Made by a program: the position numbers and the translations under genes | Shown here: positions 17,785-26,669 of the stretch, piece by piece | Layout of the letters: every line of letters begins with the position of its first letter | Position numbering within the stretch: the first letter of the stretch is position 1 | Notes under the pieces: model-generated | The model's database searches: none | What the model saw: only the letters and a program-made list of their open reading frames with translations | Told to the model about the DNA's origin: nothing | NCBI RefSeq assembly: GCF_009862785.1 | Contig: NZ_WWHU01000002.1 | Span: 1 to 64,000, forward strand | Length of the DNA stretch: 64,000 bases | Source: Gordonia sp. SID5947 | GTDB lineage: Bacteria; Actinomycetota; Actinomycetes; Mycobacteriales; Mycobacteriaceae | Reading direction: 5' to 3'

Positions 17785-18527
17785 TTAACACGGCTGGGGC
17801 TCTGGTGTGTACCAGACTGGCCACTGTATGCCTGTGCCACAGGCGCCGGTCAGGTCCGCGCCGTTGAAGGTCGCGCCGATCAGGGTCGCATGGGTCAGGT
17901 CGGCGTCGGTCAGGTCCGCGAGGGGCAGGATCGCGCCGGTCAGGTCCGCGCCGGTCAGGTCCGCGCCGGTCAGGTCCGCGCCGGCCAGGGTCGCGCCAGC
18001 CAGGGTCGCGAGGGCAGGGTCGCGCCGGTCAGGTCCGCATGGCTCAGGTCCGCGCCGGTCAGGTCCGCGCCGGCCAGGGTCGCGCCGGTCAGGTCCGCAT
18101 GGCTCAGGTCCGCGTCGGACAGGTTCGCGTCGGTCAGGTTCGCGTCGGTCAGGTTCGCACGAGTCATTACAAGTCCTGCCAGATTCATCGTATCCAAACT
18201 CAGCTCTGCAAAAGGTCGCTCCTGCAAGGGATCATTGTTAGATCGTTCTCGTACAAATCGCACGTTCTCGAGTCGTTCTGCCCGCGCAGCGGCGGCAGCT
18301 GCGATCTCTCGATCGCGATCCGCTCTGGCATCATCAAGTCTTGCACCAGCCCACAAGACCACCCCCGCGATCAGTAGTGCGACCACACCGTCACGCACCC
18401 ACCGGGGCGGGTCTGGCAACCACTCTTTCGCGTTCGCCCACCGGCTAGGTGCGGTCTGCCACCATGCCTGGATGCGTTGCCAGAGGAGTGTTAGCGGCCC
18501 AGGCCGCGAAGGCGGATTAGTCGTCAC
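17785..18527 (-). CDS. Membrane-anchored pentapeptide-repeat protein (frameshifted)
   Basis: The listed GTG start (18527) gives [16 protein letters not shown], then a transmembrane helix ([20 protein letters not shown]), a coiled linker, and pentapeptide repeats of the A-D/N-L-T/S type ([20 protein letters not shown]). The frame is lost at the GGG at 18012-18014. The shifted frame continues the repeats ([18 protein letters not shown]) down to a TAA at 17785-17787 after [15 protein letters not shown]. Corrected length is about 247 residues. An upstream in-frame ATG at 18626 is also possible. The repeats are nearly identical at DNA level (GGTCAGGTCCGCGCC units), so copy number may vary between isolates. 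Confidence 0.65.
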
Positions 18528-18701
18528 ATCAGGATTCTGCCCGTCCTGGCCCAGAGTGCGCGACACGAATGCCTGGTCGTCGCACGGATGATGCACTTGA
18601 TGTGCCGCCGCCGCAGTGAAACCCAATTGTCGGTCTGCTCACGACAAGCGCAATCGATTTCGCGGGGGCCATCGTTGGCGGAACGTTTTCTTCAACCGCG
18701 A

Positions 18702-19040
18702 TTAGGGCATCGTGCGTGAATCCGCCGGAAGGCGCATCGCCTCCGGCGGCACCCACAACGTGACCGTCGCCCGCGACACCCCATTCACACTTTGGATCGG
18801 CAACTCACACAACGCGCGCCACTGCCCATCACACAACTGCAACCACGCCACCAGGCGGGCCGGCATCTCACGCTCCACCCGAACACCGAATGCCCTCACC
18901 CGCAACGACACCTGCGACGGCGCGAACCCAACAGGCCGGCCAGCAGTCGGGTCCAGCACCGACATGTCCACCACCACCGCACGCGGCGGCTCACACAACC
19001 GCAACGTCCGCCGATCCGGCCACAAATCCCACTCGAACAT
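18702..19040 (-). CDS. Hypothetical protein, about 112 residues
   Basis: From the ATG at 19040 the protein reads MFEWDLWPDRRTLRLCEPPR and is beta-rich and hydrophilic, with VSLRVRAFGVRVEREMPARL and VTLWVPPEAMRLPADS towards the end. An alternative start lies 45 bases upstream. It has no signal peptide and no recognised domain. Even codon use and a sensible composition support a real gene. It lies between the second pentapeptide gene and a small membrane gene on the same strand. Confidence 0.45.
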   Translation of the reverse strand: MFEWDLWPDRRTLRLCEPPRAVVVDMSVLDPTAGRPVGFAPSQVSLRVRAFGVRVEREMPARLVAWLQLCDGQWRALCELPIQSVNGVSRATVTLWVPPEAMRLPADSRTMP

Positions 19041-19141
19041 ACGTACGAAGTCTAGTAGAGTCCCCACCGTGGTGGGTACGGGCACGGAGGGAAGGTCCGC
19101 GCCCTACCCACCACATCAGCCACGTCACCGGCACCACGGGG

Positions 19142-19336
19142 TCACGACAACAACGGTTGTGCCACCGACCAAAAGACGAGTACGAAAAACCAGGCCACAC
19201 CCGCGAGGCAGCCGTAATCCCCCCACCGCTTCGTGCAGATAGCAATCACGGTGAGGGTAATCGCCACCAGAATCGCAACCATCAGCATCAACTGGTAGGT
19301 CTGATGCGCCGACTGAGAGAGAGCGGTTATCAACAT
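19142..19336 (-). CDS. Small two-helix membrane protein
   Basis: The ATG at 19336 gives a 64-residue protein. One hydrophobic helix (MLMVAILVAITLTVIAI) is followed by a short loop (CTKRWGDYG) and a second helix (CLAGVAWFFVLVFWSVA). An upstream in-frame ATG at 19420 would add 28 hydrophilic residues. No family is recognised. The IS110 element begins about 150 bases upstream, so any promoter is close to the element boundary. Confidence 0.45.
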   Translation of the reverse strand: MLITALSQSAHQTYQLMLMVAILVAITLTVIAICTKRWGDYGCLAGVAWFFVLVFWSVAQPLLS

Positions 19337-19499
19337 GCGGCGCAGCCTACGACCCGCGTTTTCGAAACCTCCCAGCTCCGAAACCCAGCAGCACGCACCG
19401 TCACCGGTTACCCCGCTCACCTAGGCACAGAAGACCGACGCGCTACCGCGACACCAAGCCCTCCCGCACCTGCACCGCTCCCGCACAATCACCTTTACG

Positions 19500-19717
19500 T
19501 TGGAGTACGTCCGGGGCGGTCGCCTCGGACGTTCGTCCGCGGTTCGGGGCGTGGCTCGACAATCACCTGTTGTCGCTGGTGGCTTGGCGTGGAAGGTCAC
19601 CCCGGACCGTGACGGGTCGTTTCGGCCGCTGATTGAGATGTGTTCGCGAACTTGTCGCTGTGTAAAGGTGTGCCGGCGAAACCACCCTGACGAGCCAACC
19701 GCACACGGAAGGACAGT
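19500..19717 (+). ncRNA. Candidate IS110 bridge RNA region upstream of the transposase
   Basis: This non-coding segment directly precedes the IS110 transposase and can form several hairpins: 19507-19532 (11-bp stem ACGTCCGGGGC with one G-U pair, 4-base loop), 19557-19575 (CGACAA/TTGTCG around a 7-base loop) and 19596-19613 (GTCAC/GTGAC). IS110-family elements are known to carry a structured bridge RNA in the non-coding end upstream of the recombinase gene, with internal loops that pair to target and donor DNA. Location and hairpins fit that, but target- and donor-binding loops were not assigned. Confidence 0.45.
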
Positions 19718-20941
19718 ATGGACGAAAAGATCTGGGTAGGAATCGATGTCGGTCGGCATGCGCATCACGCCGCCGCGGTCGACGAGGCGGGAACAGTGCT
19801 GTGGTCTCGGCGGCTTCCCAACGATCAGCATGCTATCGAAGCGCTGGTGGACCGGGTCGCTGGTGTCGAGACGGTGGTGTGGGCGATCGATATGACCGCG
19901 CCGGAGTCGGCATTGTTGCGGGGTGTGCTGGCTGCACGGCGGCAGCAGATCCGCTATGTGCCCGGTCGCGTCGTGCACAGTATGACCGGTGCGTTTGCGG
20001 GTGAGGGCAAGACCGATGCTCGCGACGCGGTCGTGATCGCTCAGACAGCCCGCCTACGTGGCGATCTCGCGACGATCACCGTGCCCGACGACCTCGCGAT
20101 CGAACTCGACCTGCTGACCGGACATCGCAACGACCTCGTCGCTGAACGTACGCGAGGCATCAACCGCCTGCGCGGCCTGCTGACCCGCATCTTCCCTGCA
20201 CTAGAACGGTGTTTCGACTACTCGACACTGACCGGTCTAACGTTCCTCACCCGCTTCGCCACGCCATCTGCGATCGCTGCGGTCTCTGACGACGAGATCT
20301 ACGACCACCTGCGCAGTCACGGCGTCCGCCGACCCACGATCCCGAAGATGATCGACAAAGCCCGTGCCGCGGCGGCCGCGCAGACCGTCACCCTGCCTGG
20401 CGAGGCGACCACAGCCCTACTGGTGCAACACGCGGCTACCTCGTTGGTCATGCTGACCCGTCAGATCGCCGACCTGGATAAGCAGATCACCGAGGTGTTC
20501 CGCCGCCACCGTCACGCACGGATTCTCGAATCCGTGCCAGGCATCGGCACCCGAAGCGGCGCTGAGCTCGTCGCGATCACCGGCGGCGACCTCACTTCGT
20601 TCGGCTCGCCCGCCAGACTCGCCGCCTACGCCGGTCTTGCTCCGGTACCGCACGACTCCGGTAACCGCCGGGGAGCCTTGCGTAGACCCCAGCGTTACCA
20701 CAGAGGACTTCGCAAGGTGTTCTACATGGCCGCACTCAACAGCTCGCAACGCGACGGCCCGTCCCGCGAGTTCTACCAGCGCAAACGACGCGAGAAGCGT
20801 TCCCACGTCCACGCTCTCATCGCTCTCGCTAGACGTCTGGTTGACGTGGTCTGGGCACTGATCCGCGACGGTAGGGTGTGGTTGCCGCGGCCGACCGTCG
20901 AGCGGGTGTCAGTCGATGAGGTGGGCGCGATGGCTGGATGA
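19718..20941 (+). CDS. IS110-family transposase (DEDD recombinase)
   Basis: The 407-residue protein has the N-terminal DEDD/RuvC-like domain of IS110 transposases (VGIDVGRHAHHAAAVDEAG, then EGKTDARDAVVIAQTAR with acidic residues). The C-terminal transposase_20 domain includes ESVPGIGTRSGAELVAITGG and RLAAYAGLAPVPHDSGNRRG. The frame is complete and has no frameshift, so the element may be active. It is flanked by the small membrane gene on the left and the MMPL exporter stop at 20980 on the right. IS110 elements lack terminal inverted repeats, so exact ends cannot be read off. They probably lie near 19440-19500 and 20945-20975. Confidence 0.9.
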   Translation: MDEKIWVGIDVGRHAHHAAAVDEAGTVLWSRRLPNDQHAIEALVDRVAGVETVVWAIDMTAPESALLRGVLAARRQQIRYVPGRVVHSMTGAFAGEGKTDARDAVVIAQTARLRGDLATITVPDDLAIELDLLTGHRNDLVAERTRGINRLRGLLTRIFPALERCFDYSTLTGLTFLTRFATPSAIAAVSDDEIYDHLRSHGVRRPTIPKMIDKARAAAAAQTVTLPGEATTALLVQHAATSLVMLTRQIADLDKQITEVFRRHRHARILESVPGIGTRSGAELVAITGGDLTSFGSPARLAAYAGLAPVPHDSGNRRGALRRPQRYHRGLRKVFYMAALNSSQRDGPSREFYQRKRREKRSHVHALIALARRLVDVVWALIRDGRVWLPRPTVERVSVDEVGAMAG

Positions 20942-20979
20942 CTGGCGGGGCCGGTCAGATCTCGGCACGTGCGTGCGTA

Positions 20980-23900
20980 CTAGCGGGACACTGGATGCGT
21001 GTCGGTTCGGGTACTCGGCCACCAGCTTGCTCTGCCGACAAGTGTGGCGATGGTCGGCACAACGATGGTGCGGACGATGAAGGTGTCGAGCAGCAGGCCG
21101 ATGCCGATGATGAGTCCGACCTGGGTCATGATCGAGATGGATCCGGCCATGAGTCCGAACATGCTGGCAGCGAAGATGAGGCCGGCCGAGGTGATGACTG
21201 ATCCGGTGTTGGTGACGGTTCTCAGGACGCCGATGCGGATGTTGTTTTGGGATTCTTCGCGTAGGCGAGAGATAAGAAGCATGTTGTAGTCGGCGCCGAC
21301 CGCGACGAGGACTATGAAGGCCAGTAGTGGTACGGGCCAGGCGATATCGGTTTTGAGGATGTGTTGAAAGATCAGGACACCGATACCCAGTGCCGCGGTG
21401 TAGTTGAGTATGACGGTGCCCAGAAGGTATAGCGGCGCGATGAGTGCTCGGAGTAGGAGTATCAGGATCAGGCCGACGATGGTGAGGGTGGCCAACGCTA
21501 GGAGTCGGAAGTCTTCGGTGAGTAGACGTTGCAGATCGGCGTTGATGGCGGGGAACCCGGCTATCGCGATGTTGGAGTCCTGCAGGGTTGTGTTCGGTCT
21601 GGCGGCGAGTGCGACATCGGTGATTGTGTCGGCCAGTTGCATGGCCTCGGTGCTGTAGGGGTCGAAGCTGGTTTGTATTGCGTAGCGCACGGTATGGCCG
21701 TCGGGCGAGACGAACTGGCGAGCGACGTCGACGAAACGGCGGTCTGCGTTGGCCTGAGGTGGGAGGTAGAAGCCGGTTGCTGAGTTTGTTCCGGCGGTCT
21801 CGCGGGCGGAGGTTTGTAGTTGTGTGGCTAGCGCGGCCATCCCGGCGAGTTGTTGAAGGTTGCTGTCGATCAGCGCGGATACACCGGCGGCGAGTTGGCG
21901 TGATCCCGCCGCGAGTTGACTGATACCTGTTTGCAGTTGGGTGAGCTTGCCGGGAAGGTCTTGGCTGCTGATGCTTCCCAGCGTGGAGCCCAGTGAGTTG
22001 ACGGTGGAAGTGAGTTGGTCGGTGACTGTTGAGATCGGTGTATCCAGCTGCGCGAGTTGTGTTGACAGCGTGGCGATCTGGTCGAGGGTCCCGTTGCTCA
22101 GTAGGGCGTCGAGATTGCGGGTCTGCGCGCGCAGAGCTGCGCACTGCGGGACTTGGGTGCACCAGGGCGCATTATCGAGGATGGGCAGGATCGAGGTCAC
22201 TGTTGCCAGGGCTGCAGATGTTTGGCGGGTGAGCGCGGCCAGCTGTGGGGCATTCTGAGAAGCGCGATCGAGCGCTGGTGCAGATGCGGCGAGTTGGCGG
22301 AGTATCGGCTGGTACTGCTGAATTTGCTGCCCTGCTGTGCTTGCCTGATCGAGGATGCCGGCCAGGGGGGCCAAGTTGGTGCGTACCTGGGTGTCGAGCT
22401 GAGTAAGCCCGTCGGCGAGTTGGAATGCGCCGGTACGGAGCTGTTCGAGGTCACCTCGGCGGTTCTGGCCATCGTCGACCGCACCCGCCAGCCGGTCCCC
22501 GATCTGACCGTTCTGCCAGGACAGCTTGGCTTGCTCGAGCTTGTCCCCGGTGGGACGGGTAACACCGATGACTCGAGTCACTCCGGGGATCTGGGATACA
22601 CGTGAGGCCATTTGCTCAAGATCGGCCAGCCCGCTGGCAGTACGGAGATCGATCGGTGCATCTACAACGAGGAACTCAGTGATAGTGACGTCTTGAGGGA
22701 AATGACGGTCGAGCAACGCGTAGCCTTCGTTGCTGTCGGTTGTCGCGGGCTGCCCCTCACGATCGTCGAAGGTGATCTGGATGCCCATCGCGAAGACGCT
22801 AAGCACGATTAGCCCGACCAGGGTTAGTGCCAGCAGAGGCACAGGACGCCGCACGACGAGCACGGCGACGCGATTCCAGTACTTTCGGGTCAGATCTCGT
22901 CTGGGTGCGCCCCAGCCGAATCGCGCCGCCCACAGCAACACCGGTGGTAGCAGGGTGACCGTGGCGAGGAATCCGATGAGGATGGCGATCGCGCATGCCG
23001 GACCCAAGGTGGAGAACACGCTCAGCTGACCAAACACCATCGCCAAAAAGGCCAGCGCCACCGTGGCAGCTGAAGCCAGGATGACCCGTCCGATAGTTGC
23101 TGTCGCGTCCACGAGCGCAACCTCAGTGGTAGCGTCCTGGCGTAGCCGTTCGTGATAGCGACTGATGAAAAAGACTGAGTAGTCGACCCCGGCTCCGAGC
23201 AGGATGACGGTCATGAACGCGACGGTGAACTGCGATACCGGCATACCGAGTTCGCCGAGTGCGGACAAGACCCCGCGGCCCACGCCGAGGCTGACACCGA
23301 TCACCAACAACGGCACCAGCGCGGTGAACAGCGATCGGTAAACGATCAACAGAATGATCGCGATAAGCGCCACCGTCGCCACAGTGATCACGACTAAATC
23401 GCTTTCAGCACTGACGATCTGGTCACTGAAAGTGGCCGTCGGCCCGGTGACATGGACAGTGGTGTCCGTACCGTCAAACACGCGCTGCGCGGTTTGGCGC
23501 ACGGTCTCCACAGCATGCGTGGCCGTTGGCCCTCCCAAAGTTCCGGTGACCCCGACAGGCAAGTACCAGGCTTGCCCGTCCTCACTCAAGGCCTGGCCGG
23601 CCGTCGTCGGATCGGAGAGCAAATCCCGCACTGACTGCACATCGTCGAAATTTTCGCGCAACTGCAGAACGAGCATGTCGTAGCGTTCCCGCGCCACGTC
23701 GGTGAACCCGTTCGGGTTCTCCATGGTCACGAAAACAGTGGTCTTGGCGCCCTTCTCACCGAACGCACCACCCATCTGATCGAGTGCTTGAAACGATGGA
23801 ACCCCAGCAGGGATCGGATCAACAGACTGCTGCCGCACCACCGTCTCCAGCTGGGGAAACAGTATCGCCAAGACGATACCCACAGCCACCCACGCCCCGA

Positions 23901-24030
23901 TGACGAGGAATCTGTGCGCCAAGGTGAACCGTGCCAACCGCCCCAATGTCGTGCTGTACTCGCTGCGTTCCGCCAACCGGCGCGCCGCCAAGCGCCCACC
24001 ACTTGGACGTTGGACCACCATACGCAGCAC
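20980..24030 (-). CDS. MMPL-family RND transporter
   Basis: The 1016-residue membrane protein has the MMPL layout of two transmembrane blocks. The first spans about residues 30-55 and 195-370, with GAGVDYSVFFISRYHERLRQ. The second spans about 840-1000, with GADYNMLLISRLREES. A large extracytoplasmic region between them is rich in Gln/Thr coiled helices (LDQIATLSTQLAQLDTPIS). Such proteins export lipids, siderophores or toxic compounds in mycolata. A 9-bp palindrome between this gene and the tetR gene, and the tetR gene itself just upstream on the same strand, indicate TetR control. The C-terminus comes within 40 bases of the IS110 gene but seems intact. Confidence 0.88.
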   Translation of the reverse strand: MLRMVVQRPSGGRLAARRLAERSEYSTTLGRLARFTLAHRFLVIGAWVAVGIVLAILFPQLETVVRQQSVDPIPAGVPSFQALDQMGGAFGEKGAKTTVFVTMENPNGFTDVARERYDMLVLQLRENFDDVQSVRDLLSDPTTAGQALSEDGQAWYLPVGVTGTLGGPTATHAVETVRQTAQRVFDGTDTTVHVTGPTATFSDQIVSAESDLVVITVATVALIAIILLIVYRSLFTALVPLLVIGVSLGVGRGVLSALGELGMPVSQFTVAFMTVILLGAGVDYSVFFISRYHERLRQDATTEVALVDATATIGRVILASAATVALAFLAMVFGQLSVFSTLGPACAIAILIGFLATVTLLPPVLLWAARFGWGAPRRDLTRKYWNRVAVLVVRRPVPLLALTLVGLIVLSVFAMGIQITFDDREGQPATTDSNEGYALLDRHFPQDVTITEFLVVDAPIDLRTASGLADLEQMASRVSQIPGVTRVIGVTRPTGDKLEQAKLSWQNGQIGDRLAGAVDDGQNRRGDLEQLRTGAFQLADGLTQLDTQVRTNLAPLAGILDQASTAGQQIQQYQPILRQLAASAPALDRASQNAPQLAALTRQTSAALATVTSILPILDNAPWCTQVPQCAALRAQTRNLDALLSNGTLDQIATLSTQLAQLDTPISTVTDQLTSTVNSLGSTLGSISSQDLPGKLTQLQTGISQLAAGSRQLAAGVSALIDSNLQQLAGMAALATQLQTSARETAGTNSATGFYLPPQANADRRFVDVARQFVSPDGHTVRYAIQTSFDPYSTEAMQLADTITDVALAARPNTTLQDSNIAIAGFPAINADLQRLLTEDFRLLALATLTIVGLILILLLRALIAPLYLLGTVILNYTAALGIGVLIFQHILKTDIAWPVPLLAFIVLVAVGADYNMLLISRLREESQNNIRIGVLRTVTNTGSVITSAGLIFAASMFGLMAGSISIMTQVGLIIGIGLLLDTFIVRTIVVPTIATLVGRASWWPSTRTDTHPVSR

Positions 24031-24072
24031 CTCACCCTCGACCCAGCCCGTCTACGAAACCGACGGTATCGT

Positions 24073-24093
24073 TACGGTACTAGCAGTACCGTA
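24073..24093. promoter_or_regulatory. Palindromic operator between tetR and the MMPL gene
   Basis: TACGGTACT, spacer AGC, then AGTACCGTA form a perfect 9+9 bp inverted repeat. It lies about 45 bases upstream of the MMPL start, in a position where TetR-family repressors typically bind. Related half-sites (TACCG, CGGTA) recur upstream of the tetR gene at 24784-24823. Confidence 0.6.
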
Positions 24094-24107
24094 GATGGGG
24101 AAGGAGG

Positions 24108-24778
24108 TCAGGAGGTTTGGTGTCGCCGGTGGGCCATGAGGAAATCGTCGACAAGCTGTTCGAGATCGCCAACGGTCATCGACCGAATGCCCGTGAGCTT
24201 GGCAAAGACAAGGGGGCCCGCCAGTTGAGTGACTGCCATGGTCAAATCGAGGTCGCCGAGCTCCGCCGTGGCCACGTCACTCGTCAAAACTCGATCGAAT
24301 GGTTCTCGATACTGCTCGACGACTCGACGACGCAGTGGCGCGAGCGCGTTCTGATCCCCGTCGGATTGCCCGGATTGCCGGGGCTGCTCGGGAAGCATTG
24401 CCAACCATGCCAGCGTCGTCAACTGCAGCGGTGCCTGCTCAATAAGCTCAGCCTGCCGCTGCATCAGCTTCAGCAGGTCATCACGGATCGACGTCGTCGT
24501 CTCGGGGTCTCGGCCTGAGGCAACAATCGCTCGAAGGCAGCCGCCACCAGATCTGTGGAGCTCTCGAAGTGACGATACAAGGTGGTGCGAGCAACACGAG
24601 ACAGTCGAGTGACCGCCTCCACGGTAACGGCTTCGACCCCGCCACTGTTCAGCAAGGTCACCGCAGCATCCAACAAACGCTGACGCGACCGAACCCGCCT
24701 CGGGTCAACATCGTCGGAATCGATGGTTTCCACCTGGCCACTCCCTATATAGCCAAAATCACGAACCCCTGACTGCAC
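24108..24778 (-). CDS. TetR-family regulator of the MMPL exporter (frameshifted)
   Basis: The N-terminal part (from 24778) carries a TetR helix-turn-helix: RLLDAAVTLLNSGGVEAVTV, then LSRVARTTLYRHFESSTDLV. After FERLLPQAETP the frame breaks at the GGGG at 24504-24507 on the plus strand. The shifted frame continues ETTTSIRDDLLKLMQRQAEL and forms the ligand-binding helices to a stop at 24108-24110. One added base gives about 223 residues, normal for the family. It lies between its probable targets, the MMPL gene and the divergent thioesterase gene, each with TACCG/CGGTA palindromes in front. Confidence 0.75.
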
Positions 24779-24783
24779 AACAA

Positions 24784-24823
24784 TACCGTCGGTAACAGAG
24801 CGAAACTGCCAGTGGCGGTACCG
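24784..24823. promoter_or_regulatory. Candidate TetR half-sites in the tetR/thioesterase divergent promoter
   Basis: TACCGTCGGTA (24784-24794, a 5-1-5 palindrome) and CGGTACCG (24816-24823) share the TACCG core of the larger palindrome at 24073-24093. They lie between the divergent tetR and thioesterase starts, which suggests one regulator controls the whole locus. Confidence 0.45.
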
Positions 24824-24847
24824 ATTGAAGGCTCAGAAAGGTCACTT

Positions 24848-25324
24848 ATGAGGGGCGACAAACCACTACCAGCACACGCACCATGGTGCATGGGATGCGG
24901 CGAAGACAACCCCAATGGCCTGCACCTCGAGGTACACCTGCACGGCGACCACGTCTACGCCGACCTGCAATTCGACGAGCGCCACTCAGGAGCCCCGGGA
25001 CTCGCCCACGGCGGAGCCATCTCAGCGGCATGCGATGACATCATGGGTTTCACCCTGTGGATCGCCGAGACACCCGCAGTCACCCGAACCCTCACCGTGG
25101 AGTATCGACGCCCGGTCCCACTGCACACCCCCGTGCACATCACCGCCTCCCTCGTCGACGAAACCGACCGCGCGCTCTTCATCGAAGCCAACGGTACTGT
25201 CGGCGACACAACCTATTTCGCCGCAGAAGCGGTCTTCGTAAAGGTCGACTTGAGTCATTTTCTTCGTCACGGAGACTGGGGCGCCACAGCAGACCTCATC
25301 ACCAGATTCTTTCAGGCCGACTAG
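24848..25324 (+). CDS. PaaI-like hotdog thioesterase
   Basis: The 158-residue protein from the ATG at 24848 contains HAPWCMGCGEDNPNGLHLEV, then GAPGLAHGGAISAACDDIMG, the loop and helix of PaaI/4-hydroxybenzoyl-CoA-type hotdog thioesterases, followed by VTRTLTVEYRRPVPLHTPVH. The active-site region is HGGAISAACDD, with its acidic residue on the central helix. It probably hydrolyses an acyl-CoA or acyl-carrier thioester. Divergent placement next to tetR and an MMPL exporter suggests a small lipid-handling or detoxification unit. AAAGG precedes the start. A GTG at 24812 would add 12 residues without a better site. Confidence 0.8.
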   Translation: MRGDKPLPAHAPWCMGCGEDNPNGLHLEVHLHGDHVYADLQFDERHSGAPGLAHGGAISAACDDIMGFTLWIAETPAVTRTLTVEYRRPVPLHTPVHITASLVDETDRALFIEANGTVGDTTYFAAEAVFVKVDLSHFLRHGDWGATADLITRFFQAD

Positions 25325-25725
25325 CGACCGCCAGGCACGCCACCAAGCAGAAGAGTCGCCCCGCATCCACCAGCTGGCCCATCCTTGCGCACCCGCATTG
25401 AGATCCCCGCCGGCCACCCACGATCGAGGTGGCCCAGCCCCTGCACGCCCGATCGGTAGTGCAGCTGGTGGCGGTGGGTGCCGGCGGGCGCCGGCATCTG
25501 AATAGACGCGGCTGCGCCGCGCCGTGCTTATCAGGCGATGGGGTTTGTGTGCCCCCATCCATTCTCTGCCCTCTGGTCGGAACCATCAAGGCGCACAAAA
25601 CTTTCCGCCGACCACGGTCGCTGCGCTCCCTACGGAAACTTTTCCGCTTGCCTCCTTGACAGTTCCTCCCGCCGGGAAGAGATGGCTGGTGTCAAACAAA
25701 CCCGACCACCGCACAGGAGGACAAC
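25325..25725. other. Non-coding gap with several hairpins
   Basis: No frame reads convincingly as protein. Inverted repeats are GGCCACC/GGTGGCC (25412-25434), TGCCGGCG/CGCCGGCA (25479-25496, 2-base loop) and CGCGGC/GCCGCG (25507-25521). A TTGACA at 25656-25661 could be a -35 element for the plasmid genes that follow. AGGAGG just before 25726 is the ribosome binding site of the next gene. The hairpins may terminate transcription leaving the thioesterase gene. Confidence 0.4.
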
Positions 25726-26115
25726 ATGGCACCGACCACAGACACCGGATGGTACGACCAGCACACCGGCGAACCCTGCGCCGACCCGTTCGGCGACCAG
25801 CCGAGCGCGATCCTCGACGGCCCGACCATCGCAACGGTCAACCTGCTAGCCCACCTGCGCGGAATCACCTACGGCCAGGCACTGATCGAGTCGGTACAGC
25901 AGTGGAAAACCGCACTCGCCGACTCCATCGAGCGTGAAGCATTCAACGCCCGCTACTGGCTCGACCCACTCACCCGCGACGTCACCGCACTCGACGCCGA
26001 GGACGCATGCCTCACCGAGGCCCAGGCGTCGATGAACCGGATTGCCACCCTGCGCGGTCGCATCGCCCACGCCGATCACCTCCTGGCCGGCGCCGAAGAC
26101 CAGCACTACCGCTAA
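25726..26115 (+). CDS. Plasmid-type hypothetical protein (129 residues)
   Basis: An ATG at 25726 with AGGAGG nine bases upstream starts a helical protein (MAPTTDTGWYDQHTGEPCAD, then ATVNLLAHLRGITYGQALIE). The C-terminal half is a regular helix pair with Ala/Leu heptads (EAQASMNRIATLRGRIAHAD). It is the first of four closely spaced plus-strand genes ending with the DUF3560 gene, each with its own good ribosome binding site. No domain is recognised. It may be a structural or DNA-associated plasmid protein. Confidence 0.6.
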   Translation: MAPTTDTGWYDQHTGEPCADPFGDQPSAILDGPTIATVNLLAHLRGITYGQALIESVQQWKTALADSIEREAFNARYWLDPLTRDVTALDAEDACLTEAQASMNRIATLRGRIAHADHLLAGAEDQHYR

Positions 26116-26196
26116 AGCCCCGGTGGGGTCACCGCGCCACACACCGGTGACCCCACCGGACACCAACCCCACACCCCCCACAAGGAGACACCCGAC

Positions 26197-26625
26197 ATGA
26201 CCAGCAACCGCGCCGCACTGGCCACCACCACCGTCGAACTGTCCGACGGACGTATCGGCCACATCGTCGGCCACATCGACGCGTTCCCGGCCCACCCCGC
26301 GCGCGGCACCATCGCCGACCCGATCGCCGGCCACGACGAACCCGTCACCGGAGACACCGACGTATACGCCCTGGTATCGGTGCACTGGGCCACCAAAATC
26401 ATCACGATCGAACATCCCCACACCGGCCTCAGCACCGTCGACTACGTGCCCGGCCTACTCGGCACCCCACGCGGCACCAGCTGGTACCTCGCCCCCGTCG
26501 AAGCAACCCCCCACGGCTACGCCATCCTCGGCGGCCGCGCCAACAGCGGCCACACCGCCCACGTGCCCGCCATCCCCGAGGTCACCGAGCCCCGCACCGT
26601 CAACGTGCACGACTTCGTCCTCTAA
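26197..26625 (+). CDS. Plasmid-type hypothetical protein (142 residues)
   Basis: AAGGAG precedes the ATG at 26197. The protein is beta-rich (ALATTTVELSDGRIGHIVGH, YALVSVHWATKIITIEHPHT) with no signal peptide or membrane helix, and its end is VTEPRTVNVHDFVL. It sits in the same co-directional set as its neighbours. No family was recognised. Its codon use, GC-rich with C-ending codons, matches the surrounding plasmid genes. Confidence 0.55.
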   Translation: MTSNRAALATTTVELSDGRIGHIVGHIDAFPAHPARGTIADPIAGHDEPVTGDTDVYALVSVHWATKIITIEHPHTGLSTVDYVPGLLGTPRGTSWYLAPVEATPHGYAILGGRANSGHTAHVPAIPEVTEPRTVNVHDFVL

Positions 26626-26669
26626 CCACACCGACCGACGCGACCACCTCGAGGGAAGGACACCACATC

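Noticed and set aside
17807..18241. Repetitive plus-strand frames rich in [10 protein letters not shown] and [10 protein letters not shown]
   Set aside because: They arise from the complementary strand of the pentapeptide repeats; the minus strand has the membrane helix and A(D/N)LxX pattern.
20909..22162. A 417-codon Arg/His/Pro-rich frame on the minus strand
   Set aside because: It is the shadow of the MMPL gene in another frame; its composition (runs of R, H, P, T) is typical of antisense or out-of-frame high-GC sequence.
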